64,000 nt of DNA from Halisarca cf. caerulea (lineage: Eukaryota; Porifera; Demospongiae; Chondrillida; Halisarcidae), in NCBI GenBank assembly GCA_963170055.1, contig CAUJGJ010000397.1:6404501-6468500 (forward strand), given 5' to 3'. Position numbers and translations under genes: made by a program. The notes under the pieces are model-generated. The model saw only the letters and a list, made by a program, of their open reading frames with translations. It searched no databases and was not told the DNA's origin. This document shows positions 31,081-42,042 of the stretch, piece after piece. Position 1 is the first letter of the stretch. Each line of letters starts with the position of its first letter.

Positions 31081-32440
31081 TTTCACTCTGAAGGTCTTCA
31101 GTACACAGTCAACTTCGTTGTCAGGAAGGTCAGGTAGGTCAGCTGATTCTTCACCAGATATAGAAAACCTTTCAGTAAAAAAGCTGGCAAAGGCATCTGC
31201 ACTGGGGGGGTCTGATCTCTTCTTGGGCACAAAGGCTGTGATGTTTCTTGTCATTTACCACCAGTGCCTGGAATTGGTGCCCTTTGCCAGCTTCTCTCTG
31301 ATCTTGTTTTGATACCGGTGAATGGCTTTGCTATAAACTAGATTGGCTTTCCTGGTGAATTTTTCGTAAGCTGTGGTATCACTTCTTCTCCATGGTGCCT
31401 CTTTTTTTGACCAAGCGTGCCGACATTGTCTGTCCCACTATGTAAAAGGCCTGGTCATCGTTGTGTTGGATGTTGAGACATACTTTTTGGTAGTAGACAC
31501 TATCTTTTCCATAACATATACCACTGCATCTTCTATCTTTCTTGGGAGGTCCCAACTATTTGATCTATATTCTCCAATCAAGCGCTTCCAGTTAGCTTGC
31601 TTCCAGTGGTACACAGCCCTTTGGGTGCCATTGTGGGAACATCTAGAAGTCTATCTAAGTGCACCAACAGGGTCTGGTGGTCAGATGAGCCACAATATGG
31701 AAGATGGATGACGGACCCGTTATATGGACTGATGACCAAATCTAGGATTGCCTCTCCCCAAGTAGGTCTTGTTACTAGCTGAATTAAGCCTCTGGTCTCA
31801 CAGAATTCATGTGTAGCCTTTCCCGTAGCATCAGTTTTGGTTGATCTCAGCCATTCCACCTCATGTATGTTGAAATCTCCCACAATAACTACTCGTTGGT
31901 TGCTGTTGCCCATTAATTTGTCATAGAGTGATTCTAATTGTTGTATCAATGTTGTGTCTGAGGCAAAAGGTTGAGTATAGACAAATATGAGCATTGTTGG
32001 ATTATTACCCGAGATGGCAACAGCCTTCTTGGGCACGTAGTACTTGAACATGGGGCAATCATCGCACAAAATGTCTTCTCGAGCCATGATGATGACTCCA
32101 CTACCATGTTTACTACGATCCTTCCTTGCCTTAACAATGTAGCCTGTTGGAGTGATGCTGGCATCTGCTTCCGAATCTAGGTGTGTGTCCGTTAGACACA
32201 AGAAATGGGGTCTGCCGTACTCAGCCAACATTCCCCCTAGTTCCCCGCATCCTTGTCGAAGGCCTCGTACCTTAATTACAAGAATCGTTAGCTCATCTCC
32301 CAGAATGGTTTGCCTTTCCCTATCTGATCTATCTCCTCCAGACCCGTCAATCTGGTCATTGACGTCGCTGATGTTGCTGGGTTCCTCAATAGAAAAGGAG
32401 GCAGAATGTGGTTCCGCCATCTTGACGATGACGTCAATTG
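31081..32440 (-). pseudogene. LINE2 5' half: AP endonuclease region
   Basis: The frame 32420-31578 starts MAEPHSASFSIEEPS and contains LTILVIKVRGLRQG, FLCLTDTHLDSEAD, GSGVIIMAREDI, VVIVGDFNIHEVEWL and CGSSDHQTLLVHLD, the motif series of an APE-type endonuclease (E, D/N, and SDH). The linker continues with frame breaks to GEESADLPDLPDNEV (31140). It stops where LINE1 begins. The RT half at 14490-16039 starts at the matching point. GACTGTGTACTG on this side and GATTCGGTACGG on the other may be a decayed LINE1 target duplication. Confidence 0.75.
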
Positions 32441-32730
32441 AATCAACTCTGTCGAATTTTATGTTCTTTCAAGCCTTGAAGAATCCGTTGAAATGGGTGA
32501 CTACTTGGCTGTACTTCTTGTGATTTTCTGCACTGATGTTTGTTGAAGAAAGAACCTCCTCCACATTCTTACCCATGCAGTAGAGTAACGTAGAAACTTG
32601 TCATTTGTCATCTTCTGAGCTGAGACCCAAAGTGAGGCGGAACTGATCAAATTGTTCTTTTCCATCATAACCAATCATCAGGCTGTTTCAAGTCAACGTT
32701 AGCTGGGGGTTGAAGTCTAATGCTGGCCAT
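32436..32730 (-). pseudogene. Ty3/gypsy-like Gag, N-terminal part
   Basis: The start MASIRLQPPANVDLKQPDDW at 32730 is followed by QFDQFRLTLGLSSEDD, QVSTLLYCMGKNVEEVLSST and KKYSQVVTHFNGFFK, with stops where WxxW and RKN would normally be. This is the capsid N-terminal region of a gypsy-type Gag. It ends where LINE2 begins, and the rest of the same Gag region is at 8055-8515 on the same strand. GGTGTCAGAAGTGGGAT just upstream could be a primer-binding site, which would place an LTR to the right. Confidence 0.65.
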
Positions 32731-33492
32731 CCCACTTCTGACACCATACGGTATGTCTCTAATGCTCCAGATCTACACACTCAGTTCTAACTATAGCTAT
32801 ACCTAGCCTAGAAACTTGGGGCCTAACAAAGTACATTCACTGTCACTTAACTCATCAAAGCAACTGACTACAATATAGACAGCAAGCACTAGATATTTAT
32901 GCAAGCCCTACCAAGACACAACAGGTTACTACCAGTTAAAATAGTCTACACAATAACTACTTAACACTTAACAAAGTCACATCATGCCACATCCATTGAT
33001 GGGTAAGAACTAATAAAAGTCATTAACTGCAATCACATTTAGTTCTCAAAATATAACATCAGTGGCAAATATCTCGCACATTCGATAGTGGACAGACTGG
33101 AATTCTTCGTAAGATACCATGCTTATTTCATCAATGATGATGGTATGCATGCCTCTCCACAGCATCCTCAGTTCTTGAAGTGCTACAGCTGTTAGCTTTA
33201 AATGGAAGGCAGACCTTCTATGCTCAACTTGAAGATTAAGAGCTCTGGGAATGGTTAGGCAACCTACATTAAGGTGGTGGGTCTACCTGCCATTATCGTA
33301 TTCATAATTTATTGTGAATATCATCAAAACATCATTCTTCACATGTTCGCATGTGATGTGGCACCGCAGTATAGTTCTTTGTAGATTGATTGTTCACTTG
33401 TCAGGTGAAAATATTCGGCCAGGCGTTTTTTCATGATTAACAACAGATTAGCGGCGATAATGACTTTATAACTGGTAGATCATTCTGTGCCC
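32731..33492. other. Possible gypsy leader/LTR and unassigned sequence
   Basis: GGTGTCAGAAGTGGGAT (minus strand, 32730-32752) looks like a retrotransposon primer-binding site, but no LTR pair can be recognised in the window. The remainder is AT-rich with no convincing frame. Confidence 0.35.
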
Positions 33493-33494
33493 GA

Positions 33495-34715
33495 CGCATG
33501 TGGGACATGTCCATTCGCACTTGAATGGCTTCCAAAAGTCGGCGATTTTGTTGCTAACAAATTTGCTTTTTCTCTCTAATGCATATCAGAAATGGCAAGC
33601 AACCACACTTAGACTGTATGAACACATTTAAGCTACACATTTAACTATTTCTCAACCAAATTTTCCGTCAATCGTTCGATTACTCGCCGCTTTTCCGAGC
33701 AGCTGTATTTAGCAGTTATTCCTCTCAAGTAAATCCAATCTTAGGCCTAGAGACACAGAATATGGACTAAACTGTCCCTAATAAGGCTACCTAATATTGT
33801 ACCGATGGGGATTTTGTTTACTGAACTAGTTTTCAAGATAATCAACAAATACTAAAAATGTACTAAAATAACCAGCAATAATAACTCTTTGGAAACTCGC
33901 GGTATCAAAATCCCCATTGGTGAAAAGTTGAAGCGTTCGATATAGATTACAGTAAAACACTCAGAAGCTTCCTACGTTGATCCACTGATTTACTTGACGA
34001 CATGGCATTTTGCAAGAAGGATTCGCTTAGCTAAGGGCCGATTATCACATGACGGTCATGTGACATGAGCTGTGACGTAATCGCATATTGCCCTTACCGA
34101 AGTTTTTGAAGTGTTTGATCTCTGCAATGATCGATGCGTCGCAAGCGAGAGGAACTCAGTGGAGGAAGAACATTAGGCAAAGAAGACAGACGGTTTAACG
34201 AAGTATAATATCGGCGGTTCAAGAGAAGTGAACTGGATATTCAGCGCCCGATCGACGACATCGAAGAACAAGGTGCGTAATCTTTGTTTGATCTTGAATT
34301 CAAATAGAAAAGTCGGTTTTACTAACTTGAGTACCTTATAAAAGAGCGATTGATCTATGTTTGAGCCTTCAAAACGCGCTTTAAGCCTATCATCAACTGC
34401 AAAATAGCAGGGCGATTTCGCCGTGAATTACGTATATAAGTTTTGCAGTTCACAATACCTACTATCGATCGTGAGTATGATCTTCCAAGCTCCCTTACAC
34501 AACAATATGTACGTAACATTAGCTTTTGATGAATAAAGGCTTTCATATGTTGTAAAAGTAGAACAAATGTCAAGCAGCGCAATCGCCCTTGCTTCTTCAC
34601 TAAGACTATACGTCAAGAAATGTCACGCGCATATCACATGATCGAAGCCTTACACACGCCCAAATTCCAGCCTATTAACACAATAGTGGGACTTTGGACA
34701 TGTCCCACATGCGGA
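33495..34715 (+). mobile_element. 1.2-kb CGCATGTGG-ended MITE with GA duplication
   Basis: The termini CGCATGTGGGACATGTCC at 33495 and its reverse complement at 34698-34715 are flanked by GA on both sides. The subterminal CATTCGCACTTGAATGGC block is shared with the right end of the 6.6-kb element (GTTAGCACTTCAATGGC). Non-coding. Confidence 0.88.
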
Positions 34716-35770
34716 TTAAATGACCTTTTAAGTTCAGAAAGGTCAAATCCTTCCTTCACAACTGCTTGTGGTATTTCAGACTCACCCTTTGATCCTATAG
34801 TATATAACACATGCATATACATATGTATTGAAGATAAATTCATCTGTCTTGTGACAGCGCATAATAATCTATATAATATAATATACAGTAGAACCTCGCT
34901 AGTAAGAACACTGTTAATGAGTAATACCTGGTTAGGAAGTACAAGGATATGATACCCCCAGCTTATAACCCGTAATACTAATCTATATGGTTAGCAAGTA
35001 TTATAGTGAGTATCAATTTGGAGGGTCCCCAGGTGTACTCACTGAGATTTGACTGTACATACATATAGCCTAGGGGCTCACCAGTTGCTTTTATCTTCCA
35101 TATTTTCTGCATATACTTGCATGCCTCATCTCCATCTAGTTTCTTTTCATTTTGCATAGGTGCGGCAATGCGTTCTGCTGCTTGTAGGAAGCGATAGGAC
35201 CTTGTTGGAATACTTACTCCAGGGAATTTTTTCTGAAATTTCAGCACAACAATATCACCGACATATGAATGGTTTTGAACAGTCTCTAACTTAGCCTGAT
35301 CCAGAAGGGTGATGATTTCTCCATATGTAGGGGCACCTAGATACATCCACAGTACAATCATATGCAAAATGTGAGCCACAATGCTCTTTAAATGCTATTA
35401 ATTTGCAGGACTTTGCATGAATCAAACAGAAATTGTGCAGATTCTTATGACATTATGCACATTCAATGTGTATGTACTATATAATAATTGTTATAATAAT
35501 AGCTCTTCTTTATATAATCATAATATTGGAAGCTTCCTATATAATAGTCAATAATGTTATATTTATACCTTTCTTGTTTGCTGTTGTACTCCTTAGTACT
35601 GGCCCTGGATTACGTTCAATGCAGCCAATGACCAGCAAAATTAATGTCACTGCTAGCAGAGTACTGGTAGCTGGTGTAAGAGATGAATATCTCTTCTGAC
35701 TGCTTCGGAAGTGGATTGGAAGATGCAGCCAACACCCAATGACCGCTCTCCATAATGATATATCAATCAC
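34716..35770 (-). pseudogene. Unidentified spliced gene fragment with a 2A-like motif
   Basis: The upstream exon (35770-35574) encodes a hydrophobic stretch STLLAVTLILLVIG followed by CIERNPGP and then a GTATAA donor. A second exon (about 35345-35086, acceptor CTAG, donor GTGAGC) encodes YGEIITLLDQAKLETVQNHS and FPGVSIPTRSYRFLQAAE, which I do not recognise. A third piece near 34800-34718 (ESEIPQAVVKEGFDLSEL) runs into the MITE at 34715. NPGP after a hydrophobic run is the ribosome-skipping 2A signature, but the usual aspartate of D(V/I)E is cysteine here. Such motifs occur at N-termini of invertebrate LINE and receptor proteins. Function unknown. Confidence 0.4.
34886..35055. mobile_element. 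170-bp pogo-like MITE, TA duplication
   Basis: The ends CAGTAGAACCTCGCTAGTAA and CAGTCAAATCTCAGTGAGTA (inverted, imperfect) are flanked by TA at 34884-34885 and 35056-35057. Related to the 458-bp MITE at 11937 through its outermost 14 bases. Confidence 0.75.
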
Positions 35771-36516
35771 ATATTGAAAAACACAAAACGACTACTAGTA
35801 AGAACTTGATCGAAAACTCTCCCACGATATAATTCAAATCTGCCGCCAAATATCACATGATCAGCTTTAGACACGATTTTATAGCAAAGTCAAGTGCTAA
35901 AAATTACATGCTACCATTTTCGTGAAAGAAAGTCACGGTACACTTTGTTAACCCTATAGCTCGCGCGAGCGATAAGCGAAATTTTCACAGGATGTTCTTA
36001 GTGGGCGCTTACAGGAAGCTCCACGGGCGCATCAACATACATAGGGTACCATTTTGTAGAGAATACATAGAGCTATAAACTAATACTAAACATGTGTACC
36101 CTGCTTACACTACCAACCACATGGAAGAGGAAAAAGTCGACGCTCGACGCTTTTCCGATGTTTGGGAATATTTTTGAGCGGTTTCAGAATATGGATGAAG
36201 TCGAACGAAATATCATCAAATTGCCCATCGTCTTCGCTTTCGTTTGATAGGAGACTTGAGGCGGTTCGAGATTGCATTTACCAGATACATCGCAATTTGA
36301 AAGGTGAGTATATTTTGTTTTTTTGTTATATACGCACGCAGTAAACTGTTTCGCTTCTTGATCCACACAACTTTATGGTAGTGTTTAGGGAACAGGTTGA
36401 AATAGAATAACAAAGAAAAGAATAGCTACAACACTTGAATAAGCCTAAGTCTACAGCTTGACACTAGAATAATATTATGTTATTGAGTTGTTCTATGTGA
36501 AATGCTTTGTGAAATG

Positions 36517-39189
36517 TCAGTGTTCCTTATATTGACCTCTTCTCTTTTTTAGGTTCGTGCTACCTGCTGGCCTCCCTCGTTTGGTTCCTGCTTTTTGTGT
36601 TCTCTTGGCTTTCCCTCTTGTTTGGTTTTTGAACCATTGCTTCCTAGCTCTTGAAGATGCACCTTGGTGCCAGATGGAATGACAGTCTCGCTCAGGAACC
36701 TGGCATAAGGATGGTTCGTAGGAACAGTCAGGGCAGAAACGTAGCGTTTTGTTTGTGTGGCAGTATACACACTTGCTCTTCTTACCTCCCTTTCTGAACT
36801 GACTTCCATGCATGATCATGAAGTCATCTGATTCGGGTGTGACCCTGCCATACTTTCCAATGATTTGCTGCACCAGAGCATCCAAAAATGCTGTGTGGGT
36901 GACTTTCTTCAATTCAGCTTCCATTCTTCTCCAATTGTACAAGATCGCAGAGTTGGTTGCTACAATTTCGATAAGATGGTAAAAGAAAGTTTTCCAGTAC
37001 CTCACAGTCTTCCTCAATACACGATTATAACTTATAAACTGATCGGATTTGTCAACCCCACCCATATACGCATTGTACTTCTCTATGGCAATGGGGATGG
37101 GCACATCCTGAGTCTGAGAGACACCTGTGTTGGTCTTCACCCTTCGTTTCACAGTGCCAGTACTGTGTCCAGGGTATGCAATTGTTAGCACTGTGACACA
37201 CTTGCTGTCCTTCCACACAATGTAGGCAGTTGGAGAGTCCTGGGGACGGATGTAGTAGCCAGTGCCTCTCAGAATACGTGCCTTGTCCAATGCCTCTTTC
37301 AGCGTCTTCACTTCCTTCGGGGTGCCCATTCTGTTGGTCCTCACTGTCCCTGTAGCGGGAATACCGCAATCCAGGAGATCCACAAAAAGAGTGGAGCTTG
37401 AATAAAAGTTGTCACAAAAGATTTCATATCCTTGAAAGTGGAAGGGAGTGGTAAGCCTTTTGACAACATCGTACCCAAGACCCTTGCCAGATGACTCATC
37501 AGAGCCACTTGTCCCATAGTAAATGTCGAAGTCGACAGTATACCCAGTGGGGTCTGCCAAAACCCAGTACTTGTACCCCCATTTGGTGGGTTTATTTCGT
37601 ATGTACTGGCGGAAGTGCGTGCGAGCCTTGCTCTTGACCATGCGCTCATCTACCGAGAGCTGCTGTAATGGCTGGTAAAGATCTAGGCATTTCCGCTTGA
37701 TGACATCATGGAGTGGCAGGATCTTCTTTAGTCGATGGGATGACATGCTAGACTCTTCTTCGGCAGTAACAACATGGAGAAAAGCACCTATGGCTTGAAA
37801 GCGATCACGCGTGAGTAGTCGGTGAAGATGTGATAAGTGCTGGCTGCTTTTCTTGCTCCAAGCTGAACAGTAGTTCCGAACAGAACTGATGCTGAGCAGT
37901 AAAAGGCATCCAAGATAGCGCATGATTTCATCTGGGGTCAATGGATGGCGTTTGAACCTCTTGTACATATTTGGTTTTATGCTTTGGTTCTTTTCTGCAT
38001 AGTCATTGGTAGATGTTACCAAACGTTCCAACACACTGTCATCAAAGAAGAGCCGGAATAGTCCCAGCTCAGATGTATCATCACCAACACTGTCAGGAAG
38101 GTGTGGGCCTGGAATTCGGAGTGGCTGAAAAGCATCTGGGGAGACAAAGTTTGAGTCCACCTGGGTTATGGGTGTTGCAATGCTTTGAACCCCATCAGTA
38201 CTTCTAGCTTGTCCCTGCCTGCTAGCATTACCAGAAATTGTGCCACGCCTACCTCTATTGCCACATCTACCTCTACTGCCACGTCTACCTCTACTGCTGA
38301 GCACACTGCCACGACCACCTCTACTAACACCAACATAACTGTTTCCACTCTCATTGCTACTTGTATCCACATTACTCACCACCACTTCCTCCACAGCATC
38401 CACCACCCCTTGCTCCACACTGTCCACCACCCCTTGCTGCACACTGCCCACCACCCCTTCCTCCATGCTGCCCACCACCCCTTCCTCCACAACATCCACC
38501 ATCCCTTCCTCCACCACATCCACCACCCCTTGCTCCACACTGTCCACCACCCCTTGCTGCACACTGCCCACCACCCCTTCCTCCATGCTGCCCACCACCC
38601 CTTCCTCCACAACATCCACCACCCCTTCCTCCACAGTATCCACCACCCATTCCTCCACAGTATCCACCACCCCTTCCTCCACAGTATCCACCACACCTTG
38701 CTCCATACTATCCACCATTTCTTGCTCTAAACTCTTCAACAAACTCTTACCATCATTACCAGTACCACCTAGCATCACAGTGCTATGCACTTCATCCAAG
38801 CCACTCCAATCACTGTCGTCCTCTTCATCCTCAGAACTACTATCACTAGTTATACTGCTTTCCTCACTTAATTCAATTTCACTTTCAGTTGCTTCATTTT
38901 GAGTATTATCTGCATGTTCTGCGCCAATGATGTTTCCTAGTACTGTGGTGGCCGTACATTTGCTGTTCGTTTGCTGTACCAACAGCCGAACCGGTAAATG
39001 CGATGTAGCTGGAAATTTCGACCGTTTTGAGACATGCTTTTCGTCCAAATTGCTAGAATCAGTCTCCCAGTTATCCTCTGAGCCTTCGCTGGGCGTTGAG
39101 TCGCTTGTGCTGTCAGCATGAAGGTAAGCGAGAACTTCTTCTGTCGAATAGAATCTCCGACTTTTGTCTTCTCTGGAAGCCATATCCAA
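36517..39189 (-). CDS. PB3 piggyBac transposase, 890 aa, intact
   Basis: Cuts and pastes DNA at TTAA. The N-terminal 330 residues are low-complexity: an acidic region (SSEDEEDDSDWSG), then about 18 octad repeats of the type EEGVVDTV / EQGVVDSV (residues ~155-285), then an RGG/RGR basic stretch (RGRRGSRGRCGNRGRRG). The catalytic half follows: FRLFFDDSVLERLV, QLSVDERMVKSKAR (first aspartate), NKPTKWGYKYWVLADPTGYT, EIFCDNFYSSSTL (second), MGGVDKSDQFISYNRV (third). The C-terminal cysteine-rich domain has CVYCHTNKTLRFCPDC and CHSIWH, and the tail is lysine-rich like a nuclear signal. No stop or frameshift is seen. The octad array probably varies in length between copies. Confidence 0.93.
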   Translation of the reverse strand: MDMASREDKSRRFYSTEEVLAYLHADSTSDSTPSEGSEDNWETDSSNLDEKHVSKRSKFPATSHLPVRLLVQQTNSKCTATTVLGNIIGAEHADNTQNEATESEIELSEESSITSDSSSEDEEDDSDWSGLDEVHSTVMLGGTGNDGKSLLKSLEQEMVDSMEQGVVDTVEEGVVDTVEEWVVDTVEEGVVDVVEEGVVGSMEEGVVGSVQQGVVDSVEQGVVDVVEEGMVDVVEEGVVGSMEEGVVGSVQQGVVDSVEQGVVDAVEEVVVSNVDTSSNESGNSYVGVSRGGRGSVLSSRGRRGSRGRCGNRGRRGTISGNASRQGQARSTDGVQSIATPITQVDSNFVSPDAFQPLRIPGPHLPDSVGDDTSELGLFRLFFDDSVLERLVTSTNDYAEKNQSIKPNMYKRFKRHPLTPDEIMRYLGCLLLLSISSVRNYCSAWSKKSSQHLSHLHRLLTRDRFQAIGAFLHVVTAEEESSMSSHRLKKILPLHDVIKRKCLDLYQPLQQLSVDERMVKSKARTHFRQYIRNKPTKWGYKYWVLADPTGYTVDFDIYYGTSGSDESSGKGLGYDVVKRLTTPFHFQGYEIFCDNFYSSSTLFVDLLDCGIPATGTVRTNRMGTPKEVKTLKEALDKARILRGTGYYIRPQDSPTAYIVWKDSKCVTVLTIAYPGHSTGTVKRRVKTNTGVSQTQDVPIPIAIEKYNAYMGGVDKSDQFISYNRVLRKTVRYWKTFFYHLIEIVATNSAILYNWRRMEAELKKVTHTAFLDALVQQIIGKYGRVTPESDDFMIMHGSQFRKGGKKSKCVYCHTNKTLRFCPDCSYEPSLCQVPERDCHSIWHQGASSRARKQWFKNQTRGKAKRTQKAGTKRGRPAGSTNLKKRRGQYKEH
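38390..38735 (-). repeat. 24-bp coding minisatellite inside the PB3 transposase
   Basis: Tandem CCACCCCTTCCTCCACA-type units (plus-strand view) encode the EEGVVxxV octads. A ~120-bp higher-order block is duplicated, with 38410-38500 nearly repeated at 38530-38620. Long frames on the opposite strand are by-products. Confidence 0.9.
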
Positions 39190-39436
39190 AAATTTACGTA
39201 ATTATGCGGATTTCTTTGTCATTCGCGCTGTGAATAAAGGAAGGTTTTGAAACGAATTTATGTCAGGCATTTCAGGATATTTTCGCTCAAGAACACAATC
39301 GAAGATACGTTTTACTATACTACCTTCACTTTATGTCTATGATTTGGCGGCAAACGTAACCATTTTGTTCAAAAATATTTTTTAACCTGGGGAACTGTAG
39401 TTCCCCTTATGCATACGGCGCGAGGTATAGGGTTAA

Positions 39437-40144
39437 TTGTTCTTCAGTGTGGCAGAGCTTTCCACTTTTAGAGATTATTCAGGAGACAAGAAGGTAATCA
39501 TGTATGGTTGGCGATAAGTTACACTAAATTACACAACAAAGGTGCTTGGCTTTCGTGGTGTATGAAAAGTTTACTTTATGATTTCTGAACGGTACACACC
39601 TAGGGATCTAAACTACCTAATGATGTTATGAAGACCTAATGCAGATCCTTCAACGGAGAGTACCATTGAAAAGTGTTGCGTTCAACGGTTTGCCTCTCAC
39701 GTTTCTCGCCTCCCCACAACGTCTGGGAGTTATATTTCTAAACTTTTTTCACCTTGAGCACTAGCTAGTAAGAAGCAAAAGACGTGGCCATGGCTGTTCA
39801 GCTACTGCTATGATCCAAGCTGTCTGCACTAGGTCGATTTGTGCGGCGGCAGCGATGAAAACTTCGTTAATCAGCCATAACATTTCGCAGAAATGGCCGA
39901 ATTTGATGAATTGTGTATTGATAGAAACTTTCTGGTATGTGTTATCAGTGAGCCAAATTTCAGTGAAATCCATTGATCTCAATTTACCCATTGTGACCCC
40001 TAGCTTAATCATAGCAAAGGATACAGGCCCTGTTCTAAGTTACCCATGTGTTCCTAAGTTACCCCACTTTACCCCATGGCTGGGCACCTTGAACGGAAGT
40101 TACAGGCCTTGTTCCAAGTTTACCCACTTTATCCTACATACATA
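39437..40144. other. Unassigned non-coding DNA between PB3 and the CACTA-like element
   Basis: No convincing frame. 40021-40130 contains a short imperfect repetition (GGCCCTGTTCTAAGTTACCC and GGCCTTGTTCCAAGTTTACCC). Confidence 0.5.
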
Positions 40145-42042
40145 CACTGCAAAAAAATTTAGTTATTTTAACCATTTTCAATGGTCAAATGAGTTGAAAC
40201 TGTACTGACTGAACAAAAAGTTATTTTTAACCGCATTTAAATGTGGTTAAAATGACATTATAAGAATGCAGTTAAATTAACCATCAAGTTAAGGTATTTC
40301 TACATAAAGTACTTGGTCAATTTAACACATAATATAGTTAAATCCACAACACTGTGATAGTTGAAGTTACCATATATGACAGTTATTACTGGAAATGTAA
40401 ACAGTGTAATTAATACTACTCAAATTAAGGCATTTCAACATGTCATTGGATTACTTGGTCAAATTAACAATGAAATCACATGGAAAATGGGCTATAAGTT
40501 GATGTGTGCATGCATAATGGAGTATTTAATAGACACTGCATGTGAATGGCTGCATGAATTGCTATATAACTGACCAACTCAACACACATAAAAACCACAT
40601 CATTATACACGCGGCATTGCCATATTCAGACTGTGCAGTGCATGCAGAACATGAAACTTTCAACTAGTTGAAAAAATCAATGAAAGTCTGAAATGACGAC
40701 ATTAAATTTACAATGGGGTAAAAGGAAAGGCAAGTTGAAGTCTCAAACACAAATAAAAAATGGTTCTAACATCAACACAAGTATAGTTTCCAGGAATCCT
40801 ATACTATAAGCGAAACTACATCTCAGTGAAGCCCTGGATGTTACTACAAACAGTCAAGTAAGTTGCACTCTTTTTAACTCTGGTGGCTGGCAATCCAAAA
40901 ACAAATTCCTGTAGAAATATGGCCACTTCTGAAATAACCTTTGAGTACTCCAAGTTGAATATGTAGTGGACCGAAAACCAAAGAGCGAGAGCACTACATA
41001 AGGTGGGAATTCCAGTGCACAAAACCTTCTTTTCCACTATCAAGGCATATGTTCCTGTTCCATCCACCTTTTCAATGAAAGCCATGACTGGAGTTGGTGT
41101 GAGTGAAAAAGTTGCCAATTCATCCAGATCTTCATCAATCTAAAAAATACAGTGAATTTTAAGTCTGAATATATGCAATAAGTAAGGAGCATGCATGCAT
41201 CAGCAGAATAATCACCACAGACAGGGTAAACTTCAGAATCTGTACATATTATGCATGACAGTAGTATCACATAGTTTTTACATACGTACTTGATGCTCAA
41301 CGTAGAACTGCCTTAAATTGTCTGCTACATTTCCTTTCAAAAGCAGCAATACAACCAGCATGAGAGCTCGTTTCTCTTGGCATTCAGAGTCATCTACAAT
41401 GAAGTAAAAAGACTTGGTCTATAAAATAAACCTAAATTCTTGCATGCACATTGTATTCTCACATGAGTATATGTCTGTGATTATTGATCTGCAGTCTTGT
41501 CCCATTTTGCCTTTCAAACTTTGAGAATACGATATGATAGCAGGTGTCCATTTCTTCTTCCAGTCTTCACTTGCAATTTTTATAGCATCTCTTCTTTTCA
41601 AGATCAAATCCATTTCCTGGTCCATCTATATAGTGTAAGTAGTACTGTATCACAAAAATTACAGAATCTATATAGGGTACATGCATGTCATAAAAAAACT
41701 TACGTTCCCTATAATCAAGATATATTGTATTACAATGATCACCATACACCCATAGACTATCGTCATGGTAAAATCATCGTATAACGATCAAATGACGATT
41801 CAAACGAAATCATACTCCTATCGTCATTTGCGAAAAAATGCATATCTCTATGTTTTCACCTTGTTCATTCGCTGCATAAAGTTTCCTAAGTAATATTTCA
41901 CGTTCGAGTGAAGAAGAAATGTATTTTGACTACATGAAGCACACAATGATGCAGCAAAGGCCTAAATGGTCCTTCTATTCATATGAAATTTCAGTTTTAC
42001 GGGTTTAGCACCACGAGGAGAGGGAACAACATATTTTGTTAA

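Larger units (their letters stand above)
35952..39432 (-). mobile_element. piggyBac PB3, apparently complete
   Basis: TTAA at 35948-35951 and 39433-39436. The inverted ends are CCCTATAGCTCGCGC and CCCTATACCTCGCGC. A single uninterrupted transposase gene lies between. This is the best candidate in the window for a recently active element. Confidence 0.93.

Noticed and set aside
38185..38902. Long proline/histidine- or threonine-rich frames on the plus strand
   Set aside because: They are antisense readings of the EEGVV octad repeats of the PB3 transposase, which has motifs and a complete gene on the other strand.
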